A stretch of 64,000 nt of DNA. It comes from Archivesica marissinica (lineage: Eukaryota > Mollusca > Bivalvia > Venerida > Vesicomyidae). The DNA lies in NCBI GenBank assembly GCA_014843695.1, contig CM026398.1:42760166-42824165 (forward strand). Reading direction: 5' to 3'. The stretch's first letter is position 1; every line of letters begins with the position of its first letter. The position numbers and the translations under genes are program-made. Under the pieces are notes generated by a model that was given only the letters and a program-made list of their open reading frames with translations, made no database searches and was not told where the DNA came from. Shown here piece after piece: positions 40,501 through 55,500 of the stretch.

Positions 40501-43500
40501 TAGTTCCCTTGGTAGTAAAATAACCAGAAAATGTATCAGTTATTGGCAAACATTATATACCGATTAAAATAGAACATAAGCACAACAATAGTTTACTTTC
40601 ATTTGTAATAGAACACTACATACCATCTAACGCTTACTTATTTTGTGTTAGTTGCATATGTTTTCGTTATTTTGGTTAACAAGAAGATACCTTTTAATGT
40701 ATCCATGACGTCATAATTACCCAGAAGTATTCCAATTGGCAGCAATTTTGAATAATATTTGAAATTTTCAAAGTGAGATTTTAATATTTTTTGTCAATAT
40801 TACATTCACATTTCCATTGAGAAGAATGCGTATTAGCCTTTACTTACCAGGAACTGCCCGTTTTGCAAATGCTTTCAGTTTCCCATTAAGCTTTGAAATT
40901 GTGTCATCTACGTCTTTTTGTTTTCCCTAATTGAGAGAAACATGCATGTGCAATATGACAGTCCAGACAGCATTAGAGATAAATATAGACCTAAACATAC
41001 ACGACAGTCCAGACAGCATTAGAGATAAATATAGACCTAAACATACACGACAGTCCAGACAACACTAGAGATAAATATAGACCTAAACATACATGACAGT
41101 CCAGACAACACTAGAGATAAATATAGACCTAAACATACACGGCAGTCCAGACAACACTAGAGATAAATATAGATCTAAACATACACGACAGTCCAGACAA
41201 CACTAGAGATAAATATAGACCTAAACATACACGACAGTCCAGACAACACTAGAGATAAATATAGACCTAAACATACATGACAGTCCAGACAACACTAGAG
41301 ATAAATATAGACCTAAACATAAATGACAGTCCAGACACCACTAGAGATAAATATAGACCTAAACATAAATGACAGTCCAGACACCACTAGAGATAAATCT
41401 AAACATACACGACAGTCCAGACAACACTAGAGATAAATATAGACCTAAACATAAACGACAGTCCAGATAACACTAGAGATAAATATAGACCAAAACATAC
41501 ACGATAATCCAAAACACTAGAGATAAATATAGACCTAAACATAAACGACAGTCCAGATAACACTAGAGATAAATATAGACCAAAACATACACGACAATCC
41601 GAAAACACTAGAGATAAATATAGACCTAAACATAAACGACAGCCCAGAAAACACTAGAGATAAATATAGACCTAAACATACACGACAGTCCAGAAAACAC
41701 TAGAGATAAATATAGACCTAAACATACACGACAGTCCAGAAAACACTAGAGATAAATATAGACCTAAACATACACGACAATCGCCCAGAAAACACTAGAG
41801 ATAAATATAGACCTAAACATACACGACAGTCCAGACAACACTAGAGATAAATATAGACCTAAACATACACGACAGTCCAGACAACACTAGAGATAAATAT
41901 AGACCTAAACATACACGACAGTCCAGACAACACTAGAGATAAATATAGACCTAAACATACACGACAATCCGCCCAGAAAACACTAGAGATAAATATAGAC
42001 CTAAACATACACGACAGTCCAGACAACACTAGAGAAAAATATAGACCTAACATACAAGACAATCCAGATATCACTAGAGATAAATATAGACCTAAACATA
42101 CACGACAGTCCAGACAACACTAGAGAAAAATATAGACCTAAACATACATGACAGTCCAGACAACACTAGAGATAAATATAGACCTAAACATAAATGACAG
42201 TCCAGACACCACTAGAGATAAATATAGACCTAAACATAAATGACAGTCCAGACATCACTAGAGATAAATCTAAACATACACGACAGTCCAGACAACACTA
42301 GAGATAAATATAGACCTAAACATAAACGACAGTCCAGATAACACTAGAGATAAATATAGACCAAAACATACACGATAATCCGCCCGGAAAACACTAGAGA
42401 TAACAATAGACCTAAACATAAACGACAGTCCAGATACCACTAGAGATAAATATAGACCAAAACATACACGACAATCCGCCCGGAAAACACTAGAGATAAA
42501 TATAGACCTAAACATAAACGACAATCCGCCCAGAAAACACTAGAGATAAATATAGACCAAAACATATACGACAATCCGCCCAGAAAACACTAGAGATATA
42601 TATAGACCTAAACATACACAACAGTCCAGAAACCACTAGAGATAAATATAGACCTAAACATACACGACAATCTGCCCAGAAAACACTAGAGATAAATATA
42701 GACCTAAACATACACGACAGTCCAGACAACACTAGAGATAAATATAGACCTAAACATACACGACAATCCGCCCAGAAAACACTAGAGATAAATATAGACC
42801 TAAACATACACGACAGTCCAGACAACACTAGAGATAAATATAGACCTAAACATACACGACAATCCGCCCAGAAAACACTAGAGATAAATATAGACCTAAA
42901 CATACACGACAGTCCAGACAACACTAGAGATAAATATAGACCAAAACATACACGACAATCCCGATAACACTAGAGATAAATATAGATCTAAACATACACG
43001 ACAATCCCGATAACACTAGAGATAAATATAGACCAAAACATACACGACAATCCAGATAACACTAGAGATAAATATAGACCTAAACATACACGACAATCCA
43101 GATAACACTAGAGATAAATATAGACCTAAACATACACGACAGTCCAGACACCACTAGAGATAAATATAGACCTAAACATACACGACAATCCGCCCAGAAA
43201 ACACTAGAGATAAATATAGACCTAAACATACACGACAGTCCAGACAACACTAGAGATAACTATAGACCTAAACATAAACGACAGTCCAGACAACACTAGA
43301 GAAAAATATAGACCTAAACATACACGACAGTCCAGACCCCACTAGAGATAAATATAGACCTAAACATACACGACAATCTGCCCAGAAAACACTAGAGATA
43401 AATATAGACCTAAACATACACGACAGTCCAGACAACACTAGAGATAAATATAGACCTAAACATACACGACAATCCGCCCAGAAAACACTAGAGATAAATA

Positions 43501-46500
43501 TAGACCTAAACATACACGACAGTCCAGACAACACTAGAGATAAATATAGACCTAAACATACACGACAATCCGCCCAGAAAACACTAGAGATAAATAAAGA
43601 CCTAAACATACACGACAGTCCAGACAACACTAGAGATAAATATAGACCAAAACATACACGACAATCCCGATAACACTAGAGATAAATATAGATCTAAACA
43701 TACACGACAATCCCGATAACACTAGAGATAAATATAGACCAAAACATACACGACAGTCCAGACACCACTAGAGATAAATATAGACCTAAACATACACGAC
43801 AATCCGCCCAGAAAACACTAGAGATAAATATAGACCTAAACATACACGACAGTCCAGACAACACTAGAGATAACTATAGACCTAAACATAAACGACAGTC
43901 CAGACAACACTAGAGAAAAATATAGACCTAAACATACACGACAGTCCAGACACCACTAGAGATAAATATAGACCTAAACATACACGACAATCTGCCCAGA
44001 AAACACTAGAGAAAAAAATAGACCTAAACATACACGACAGTCCAGACAACACTAGAGATAAATATAGACCTAAACATAAACGACAGTCCAGACAACACTA
44101 GAGAAAAATATAGACCTAAACATACACGACAGTCCAGACAACACAGGAGAAAAATATAGACCTAAACATAAACGACAGTCCAGATAACACTAGAGATAAA
44201 TATAGACCTAAACATACATGACAGTCCAGATAACATTAGAGATAAATATAGACCTAAACATACATGACAGTCCAGACAACACTAGAGATAAATATAAACC
44301 TAAACATAAACGACAGTCCAGATAACACTAGAGATAAATATAGACCAAAACATACACGACAATCCGCCCGGAAAACACTAGAGATAAATATAGACCTAAA
44401 CATAAACGACAATCCGCCCAGAAAACACTAGAGATAAATATAGACCTAAACATAAACGACAATCCGCCTAGAAAACACTAAAGATAAATATAGACCAAAA
44501 CATACACGACAATCCGCCTAGAAAACACTAAAGATAAATATAGACCTAAACATACACGACAGTCCAGACAACACTAGAGAAAAATATAGACCTAAACATA
44601 CACGACAGCCCAGATAACACTAGAGATAAATATAGACCTAAACATACACGACAGTCCAGACAACACTAGAGATAAATATAGACCTAAACATACACGACAA
44701 TCCAGATAACACTAGAGATAAATATAGACCTAAACATACACGACAGTCCAGATAACACTAGAGATAAATATAGACCAAAACATACACGACAATCCAGATA
44801 ACACTAGAGATAAATATAGACCTAAACATACACGACAATCCAGATAACACTAGAGATAAATATAGACCTAAACATACACGACAATCCAGATAACACTAGA
44901 GATAAATATAGACCTAAACATACACGACAATCCAGATAACACTAGAGATAAATATAGACCTAAACATACATGACAGTCCAGATAACACTAGAGATAAATA
45001 TAGACCAAAACATACACGACAATCCAGATAACACTAGAGATAAATATAGACCTAAACATACACAACAATCCAGATAACACTAGAGATAAATATAGACCTA
45101 AACATACATGACAGTCCAGATAACACTAGAGATAAATATAGACCTAAACATACACGACACGTCCAGAAAACACTAGAGATAAATATAGACCTAAACATAC
45201 ATGACAGTCCAGATAACACTAGAGATAAATATAGACCTAAACATACACGACAATCCAGATAACACTAGAGATAAATATAGACCTAAACATACACGACAAT
45301 CCCGATAACACTAGAGATAAATATAGACCTAAACATACACGACAATCCAGATAACACTAGAGATAAATATAGACCTAAACATACACGACAATCCAGATAA
45401 CACTAGAGATAAATATAGACCTAAACATACACGACAATCCAGATAACACTAGAGATAAATATAGACCTAAACATACACGACAATCCAGATAACACTAGAG
45501 ATAAATATAGACCTAAACATACACGACAATCCAGACAACACTAGAGATAAATATAGACCTAAACATACACGACAATCCAGATAACACTAGAGATAAATAT
45601 AGACCTAAACATACACGACAGTCCAGACAACACTAGAGATAAATATAGACCTAAACATACACGACAATCGCCCAGAAAACACTAGAGATAAATATAGACC
45701 TAAACATACACGACAGTCCAGACAACACTAGAGATAAATATAGACCTAAACATAAACGACAGTCCAGACAACACTAGAGAAAAATATAGACCTAAACATA
45801 CACGACAGTCCAGACACCACTAGAGATAAATATAGACCTAAACATACACGACAATCCGCCCAGAAAACACTAGAGAAAAATATAGACCTAAACATACACG
45901 ACAGTCCAGACAACACTAGAGATAAATATAGACCTAAACATAAACGACAGTCCAGACAACACTAGAGAAAAATATAGACCTAAACATACACGACAGTCCA
46001 GACAACACTAGAGAAAAATATAGACCTAAACATAAACGACAGTCCAGATAACACTAGAGATAAATATAGACCTAAACATACATGACAGTCCAGATAACAT
46101 TAGAGATAAATATAGACCTAAACATACATGACAGTCCAGACAACACTAGAGATAAATATAAACCTAAACATAAACGACAGTCCAGATAACACTAGAGATA
46201 AATATAGACCAAAACATACACGACAATCCGCCCGGAAAACACTAGAGATAAATATAGACCTAAACATAAACGACAATCCGCCCAGAAAACACTAGAGATA
46301 AATATAGACCTAAACATAAACGACAATCCGCCTAGAAAACACTAAAGATAAATATAGACCAAAACATACACGACAATCCGCCTAGAAAACACTAAAGATA
46401 AATATAGACCTAAACATACACGACAGTCCAGACAACACTAGAGAAAAATATAGACCTAACATACACGACAATCTGCCCAGATATCACTAGAGATAAATAT

Positions 46501-49500
46501 AGACCTAAACATACACGACAATCCCGATAACACTAGAGATAAATATAGACCTAAACATACACGACAATCCCGATAACACTAGAGATAAATATAGACCAAA
46601 ACATACACGACAATCCAGATAACACTAGAGATAAATATAGACCTAAACATACATGACAGTCCAGATGACACTAGAGATAAATATAGACCAAAACATACAC
46701 GACAATCCAGATAACACTAGAGATATATATAGACCTAAACATACACAACAATCCAGATAACACTAGAGATAAATATAGACCTAAACATACATGACAGTCC
46801 AGATAACATTAGAGATAAATATAGACCTAAACATACACGTCAGTCCAGAAAACACTAGAGATAAATATAGACCTAAACATACATGACAGTCCAGACAACA
46901 CTAGAGAAAAATATAGACCTAAATATACACGACAATCTGCCCAGATAACACTAGAGATAAATATAGACCTAAACATACACGACAGTCCAGACAACACTAG
47001 AGAAAAATATAGACCTAAACATAAACGACAGTCCAGACAACACTAGAGATAAATATAGACCTAAATATACACAACAATCCAGATAACATTAGAGATAAAT
47101 ATAGACCTAAACATACACGTCAGTCCAGAAAACACTAGAGATAAATATAGACCTAAACATACATGACAGTCCAGACAACACTAGAGAAAAATATAGACCT
47201 AAATATACACGACAATCTGCCCAGATAACACTAGAGATAAATATAGACCTAAACATACACGACAGTCCAGACAACACTAGAGAAAAATATAGACCTAAAC
47301 ATAAACGACAGTCCAGACAACACTAGAGATAAATATAGACCTAAACATACACGACAGTCCAGACAACACTAGAGATAAATATAGACCTAAACATACACGA
47401 CAATCGCCCAGAAAACACTAGAGATAAATATAGACCTAAACATACACGACAGTCCAGACAACACTAGAGATAAATATAGACCTAAACATAAACGACAGTC
47501 CAGACAACACTAGAGAAAAATATAGACCTAAACATACACGACAGTCCAGACAACACTAGAGATAAATATAGACCTAAACATACACGACAATCCGCCCAGA
47601 AAACACTAGAGATAAATATAGACCTAAACATACACGACAGTCCAGACAACACTAGAGATAAATATAGACCTAAACATACACGACAGTCCAGAAACACTAG
47701 AGATAAATATAGACCTAAACATACACGACAGTCCAGACAACACTAGAGAAAAATATAGACCTAAACATAAACGACAGTCCAGATAACACTAGAGATAAAT
47801 ATAGACCTAAACATACACGACAGTCCAGATAACACTAGAGATAAATATAGACCTAAACATACACGACAGTCCAGACAACACTAGAGATAAAATAAACCTA
47901 AACATAAACGACAGTCCAGATAAACACTAGAGATAAATATAGACCTAAACATAAACGACAATCCCCAGAAAACACTAGAGAAAAAACACTAAGATAAATA
48001 TAGACCTAAACATACACGACAGTCCAGATAACACTAGAGATAAATATAGACCTAAACATACACGACAGTCCAGACAACACTAGAGATAAATATAGACCTA
48101 AACATACACGACAATCCCAGAAAACACTAGAGATAAATATAGACCTAAACATACACGACAGTCCAGACAACACTAGAGAAAAATATAGACCTAAACATAA
48201 ACGACAGTCCAGATAACACTAGAGATAAATATAGGCCTAAATATACACGACAATCCAGATAACACTAGAGATAAATATAGACCTAAACATACACGACAGT
48301 CCAGACAACACTAGAGATAAAAATAGACCTAAACATAAACGACAGTCCAGACAACACTAGAGAAAAATATAGACCTAAACATACACGACAATCCCAGAAA
48401 ACACTAGAGATAAATATAGACCTAAACATACACGACAGTCCAGACAACACTAGAGATAAACATAGACCTAAACATACACGACAGTCCAGATAACACTAGA
48501 GATAAACATAGACCTAAACATACACGACAGTCCAGATAACACTAGAGATAAACATAGACCTAAACATACACGACAGTCCAGATAACACTAGAGATAAACA
48601 TAGACCTAAACATACACGACAGTCCAGATAACACTAGAGATAAACATAGACCTAAACATACACGACAGTCCAGATAACACTAGAGATAAATATAGACCTA
48701 AACATACACGACAGTCCAGATAACACTAGAGATAAATATAGACCTAAACATACACGACAGTCCAGATAAACTAGAGATAAATATAGACCTAACATACACG
48801 ACAGTCCAGATAACACTAGAGATAAATATAGACCTAAACATACACGACAATCCAGATAACACTAGAGATAAATATAGACCTAACATACACGACAACCCGA
48901 TAACACTAGAGATAAATATAGACCTAAACATACACGACAATCCCGATAACACTAGAGATAAATATAGACCAAAACATACACGACAATCCAGATAACACTA
49001 GAGATAAATATAGACCTAAACATACACGACAATCCAGATAACACTAGAGATAAATATAGACCTAAACATACACGACAGTCCAGACACCACTAGAGATAAA
49101 TATAGACCTAAACATACACGACAATCCGCCCAGAAAACACTAGAGATAAATATAGACCTAAACATACACGACAGTCCAGACAACACTAGAGATAAATATA
49201 GACCTAAACATAAACGACAGTCCAGACAACACTAGAGAAAAATATAGACCTAAACATACACGACAGTCCAGACACCACTAGAGATAAATATAGACCTAAA
49301 CATACACGACAATCCGCCCAGAAAACACTAGAGAAAAATATAGACCTAAACATACACGACAGTCCAGACAACACTAGAGATAAATATAGACCTAAACATA
49401 AACGACAGTCCAGACAACACTAGAGAAAAATATAGACCTAAACATACACGACAGTCCAGACAACACTAGAGAAAAATATAGACCTAAACATAAACGACAG

Positions 49501-52500
49501 TCCAGATAACACTAGAGATAAATATAGACCTAAACATACATGACAGTCCAGATAACATTAGAGATAAATATAGACCTAAACATACATGACAGTCCAGACA
49601 CCACTAGAGATAAATATAAACCTAAACATAAACGACAGTCCAGATAACACTAGAGATAAATATAGACCAAAACATACAGGACAATCCGCCCGGAAAACAC
49701 TAGAGATAAATATAGACCTAAACATAAACGACAATCCGCCCAGAAAACACTAGAGATAAATATAGACCTAAACATAAACGACAATCCGCCTAGAAAACAC
49801 TAAAGATAAATATAGACCAAAACATACACGACAATCCGCCCAGAAAACACTAGAGATAAATATAGACCTAAACATAAACGACAATCCGCCTAGAAAACAC
49901 TAAAGATAAATATAGACCTAAACATACACGACAGTCCAGACAACACTAGAGAAAAAAATAGACCTAACATACACGACAATCTGCCCAGATATCACTAGAG
50001 ATAAATATAGACCTAAACATACACGACAATCCCGATAACACTAGAGATAAATATAGACCTAAACATACACGACAATCCCGATAACACTAGAGATAAATAT
50101 AGACCAAAACATACACGACAATCCAGATAACACTAGAGATAAATATAGACCTAAACATACATGACAGTCCAGAAAACACTAGAGATAAATATAGACCTAA
50201 ACATACATGACAGTCCAGACAACACTAGAGAAAAATATAGACCTAAATATAAACGACAATCTGCCCAGATAACACTAGAGATAAATATAGACCAAAACAT
50301 ACACGACAGTCCAGACAACACTAGAGAAAAATATAGACCTAAACATAAACGACAGTCCAGACAACACTAGAGATAAATATAGGCCTAAATATACACGACA
50401 ATCCAGACAACACTAGAGATAAATATAGACCTAAACATACACGACAGTCCAGACAACACTGAAGATCAATATAGACCTAAACATACACGACAGTCCAGAT
50501 AACACTAGAGATAAAAATAAGCCTAAACATAAACGACAGTCCAGACAACACTAGAGAAAAATATAGACCTAAACATACACGACAATCCCGATAACACTAG
50601 AGATAAATATAGACCTAAACATACACGACAATCCAGATAACACTAGAGATAAATATAGACCTAAACATACACGACAATCCCGATAACACTAGAGATAAAT
50701 ATAGACCTAAACATAAATGACAATCCGACCAGAAAACACTAGAGATAAATATAGACCAAAACATACACGACAATCCGCCCAGAAAACACTAGAGATAAAT
50801 ATAGACCTAAACATACATGACAGTCCAGACAACACTAGAGAAAAATATAGACCTAACATACATGACAGTCCAGACAACACTAGAGAAAAATATAGACCTA
50901 AACATACACGACAGTCCAGACAACACTAGAGAAAAATATAGACCTAAACATACACGACAGTCCAGACAACACTAGAGATAAATATAGACCTAAACATACA
51001 CGACAGTCCCGACAACACTAGAGAAAAATATAGACCTAACATACACGACAATCTGCCCAGATATCACTAGAGATAAATATAGACCTAAACATACACGACA
51101 ATCCCGATAACACTAGAGATAAATATAGACCTAAACATACACGACAATCCAGATAACACTAGAGATAAATATAGACCTAAACATACACGACAATCCCGAT
51201 AACACTAGAGATAAATATAGACCAAAACATACACGACAATCCAGATAACACTAGAGATAAATATAGATCTAAACATACATGACAGTCCAGATGACACTAG
51301 AGATAAATATAGACCAAAACATACACGACAATCCAGATAACACTAGAGATAAATATAGACCTAAACATACACAACAATCCAGATAACACTAGACATAAAT
51401 ATAGACCTAAACATACATGACAGTCCAGATAACACTAGAGATAAATATAGACCTAAACATACACGACAGTCCAGACACCACTAGAGATAAATAAAGACCT
51501 AAACATACACGACAATCCACCCAGAAAACACTAGAGATAAATATAGACCTAAACATACACGACAGTCCAGACAACACTAGAGAAAAATATAGACCTAAAC
51601 ATAAACGACAGTCCAGATAACACTAGAGATAAATATAGACCTAAACATACACGACAATCCAGATAACACTAGAGATAAATATAGACCTAAACATACATGA
51701 CAGTCCAGAAAACACTAGAGATAAATATAGACCTAAACATACATGACAGTCCAGACAACACTAGAGAAAAATATAGACCTAAATATACACGACAATCTGC
51801 CCAGATAACACTACAGATAAAAATAGGCCTAAACATAAACGACAGTATAGACAACACTAGAGATAAACATAGACCTAAACATACACGACAGTCTAGATAA
51901 CACTAGAGATAAACATAGACCTAAACATACACGACAGTCCAGATAACACTAGAGATAAACATAGACCTAAACATACACGACAGTCCAGATAACACTAAGA
52001 GTAAACATAGACCTAAACATACACGACAGTCTAGATAACACTAGAGATAAACATAGACCTAAACATACATGACAGTCCAGATAACACTAAGAGTTAAACA
52101 TAGACCTAAACATACACGACAGTCCAGATAACACTAGAGATAAACATAGACCTAAACATACACGACAGTCCAGATAACACTAGAGATAAATATAGACCTA
52201 AACATACATGACAGTCCAGATAACACTAAGAGTTAAACATAGACCTAAACATACACGACAGTCTAGATAACACTAGAGATAAACATAGACCTAAACATAC
52301 ACGACAGTCCAGATAACACTAAGAGTTAAACATAGACCTAAACATACACGACAGTCCAGATAACACTAAGAGTTAAACATAGACCTAAACATACACGACA
52401 GTCCAGATAACACTAGAGATAAACATAGACCTAAACATACACGACAGTCCAGATAACACTAGAGATAAATATAGACCTAAACATACATGACAGTCCAGAT

Positions 52501-55500
52501 AACACTAAGAGTTAAACATAGACCTAAACATACACGACAGTCCAGATAACACTAAGAGTTAAACATAGACCTAAACATACACGACAGTCCAGATAACACT
52601 AAGAGTTAAACATAGACCTAAACATACACGACAGTCCAGATAACACTAAGAGTTACATAAACAGGTAATATCATACAATAGCAAAGGCACATGATTTACT
52701 TGTTTATTAAACCAGTAATAAGCTTACTTATAAACTGAATTAACCCATTTCATTCTGGATACATTTAAAGGCTTTTGCAAACAACATAGATCCAGATCAG
52801 CCGCAGCGTAACGCTGCATGCTGATCAGGATCTATGTTGTTTGCTACATAGCCAAGTGTCTTAGCAAGATAATCTGAATAGCAAACAGCATAGAACCTGA
52901 TCAGACAGAACGTTCCGTGGCAGCTGATCTGGCTCTATGTTCTTTGCAAATACTGTTTGAACGGTATCCAGAATGAAATGGGTTAATACATCAATCAATA
53001 ATTAATTACAAAATAATGAATACAATACTAAAACAATATCAATTACCTTGCATGTGACCTCTCGTAGGTCGTGGTCTATTGTTAATTCAACAGATGCCTT
53101 CTTAAGAGTCGCGTCAAGTCGCGCAGCTCTCACCAGGGCCAACTGGTATGATTGTAATTTCATTTTCTTGGTAATTATCCGCTTTTCTATCTCCAATCCA
53201 CTTTCAATATCAGTGACAATTCTATGTATCTGTGCAGATATGTCTCTGACCTGATGCGCTTCGCCTACCATAACCACGACGTAATCGCCATTCTCTAGAA
53301 TTACAGCAACTGATTCGGGGTGAGAAACCTCTATCTCTAGTAAGTGAGTTTTCAGGTGAGTCCATACCTGAGCAATATAAATATCAGTGTAAATCATTAA
53401 GATGGTTCACCATTTAAGTTTAAGCTTTATTTATTTTACAACGATTGGGAAGCAAGTTTGAACAACTTATATTAATCACTCTCATTGGCGTGGATGAAAG
53501 CGTAAATGTGGTCATTCGTTTGGGAGGAAACCGGAGTACCCGGAGAAAACACACCTGTCCGATCTGGCGACCAATGACCAACATCTCGCATACATCCCGG
53601 TCCGAGGATCGAATCCGGGATACATTGGTGATAACCACTGCGCTAATTGGACATCCTAGACAGCCTGTTAACCATCTGTTGTTAATGAACGTGTCCGGGT
53701 TCAAGAACTTGTCAAGATTGTATGCTATTTCATTACCATGTACATCGCTGATATAATAGTTTGAAAACCATTAACAAGTCAAACACATGCCAATAGCTGG
53801 CAGTATATTTCTCAAAGAGGTATTATATTTAATTTATTTCTAATTGGTTCAAAGGGAGGCAATGCATATACTAGTACTAAGGTTGCAAGTACTTGATTGC
53901 AATTATTTAGTTGTATTTAATTAAATAATATATTTTAATTTTGCAACAATACTGACTAATACGTGTTGCGAGTGCTTCAAACTATATTACCTCTACCGCC
54001 ATGTTCTTGCTTCTCTCGACAGACAGCTTTTGGCATATATTTCTGATAACACTGTTGCAATTATCTGTCCACCCACACACTTTGCTACGCCCCTTTTTGT
54101 CTTTACTGTCGACATTGCAGCTTATTTGGATGTTCTGGTTTTCACTGCTTGCTGAGGGCCATAACACTGTTCCATAATTACTATTAATGGTATTCTCTAG
54201 ATCGAGTTTATACTGCTTAGAATTCTGCAGGAACCTGCATAAGAAATGCAACATGTATACGACTTTCAAATCCATAACACTGTACTGTATGCAATTGAAA
54301 TCCGCCTTTTATAAAAAGCTACTTATTTATTCCAACTTGATTCTTTGCCTTATATATTATTCATGTTGTTGTATGCTATATGTGGTTTATGTTTTGCAAT
54401 GAATATTGTTTAAACCAAATCCGTCTGATGTTATTAAGTACATGTACTTTACTTTTACTTCGAGCTCTATGTGTTATTCCTAAATGAGATATCAAACATA
54501 CTTCCACATGAGCAAAATATGAAGCAAAATGTAGTAGGCACATACAATAACGTCACCAATAATAAAACATGGACATTGACATACTTGAGTATATAGTCGT
54601 CTAATTCATCAAGCTGTATAGCTGGGGGTATTTTCACCATGAAATCTTCGTCCAATTGCAGACATGGGTAGTAAAGAGAAACCGTGAGTTCATGACCATT
54701 TAATTTATGCGCATTATTCCTGCTCACACGTTCTGCATCTGCAACGAAAGCGAGCTTGTGAATTGTACAGTATATTATTCCAGTTTATGCGCATCAGTCT
54801 TGCACTCACGTTCGATATCTACGACTTAATTCCAAAATGCATACGGCTAAGGGTCACTGTGTTGTGGTAATAAATGTATATGTATTCTACATTCAATAGC
54901 ACGATAAACAGTTAGTGGCATAAATGTAGCTTTATTAGACACTGGCTTACAGACTGTTTTGTTAAGTAATAACACTGTGACATTTTATGCTTTAACCCAT
55001 TCAACACCAAGTAACTGACATGGACTTGGGCATGATATTTTTAGACCAATAAATTAATAAGAAAATTACCTTTGGACCAGTTCATTTATCAAAATGGGTA
55101 ATTTTATCTAAAAATGGTAATATTACTGGCAAAAAGTACAGATCCTGACGAGACGCTCGTCAGGAGCCGGCTCATCTGCTTCTACATTTTTTGTAAGCCT
55201 ATTTAGAGGCATGTGGTGTTGAAAGGGTTAATTTCAGGTCAAGAGTTGTAATCTTTCCTCGATAAGACTTCTGATCTTATACGAACATAGAATAAATGGA
55301 ATACATGTACTAGCATATTATCTAATAAAATTAAATTTATTAGGCTCATCTCCGAAAAATCATTACACTTGCCAGTCTCGAATTGCATGTATTTTAAAAC
55401 TCGCCTAATACATGTTAATTGCTAAAACAGTAAACTAATATTTCTCGCAATATATCTATATTGATTTATCTTCAGAAAGTAAACAAACAGACTCAACCAA

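Noticed and set aside
41399..51900. Hydrophobic repeat frames with LGLYLSLVLSGLSCMFRS
   Set aside because: They look like membrane proteins but are translations of the 46/50-bp array, with a period equal to two units.
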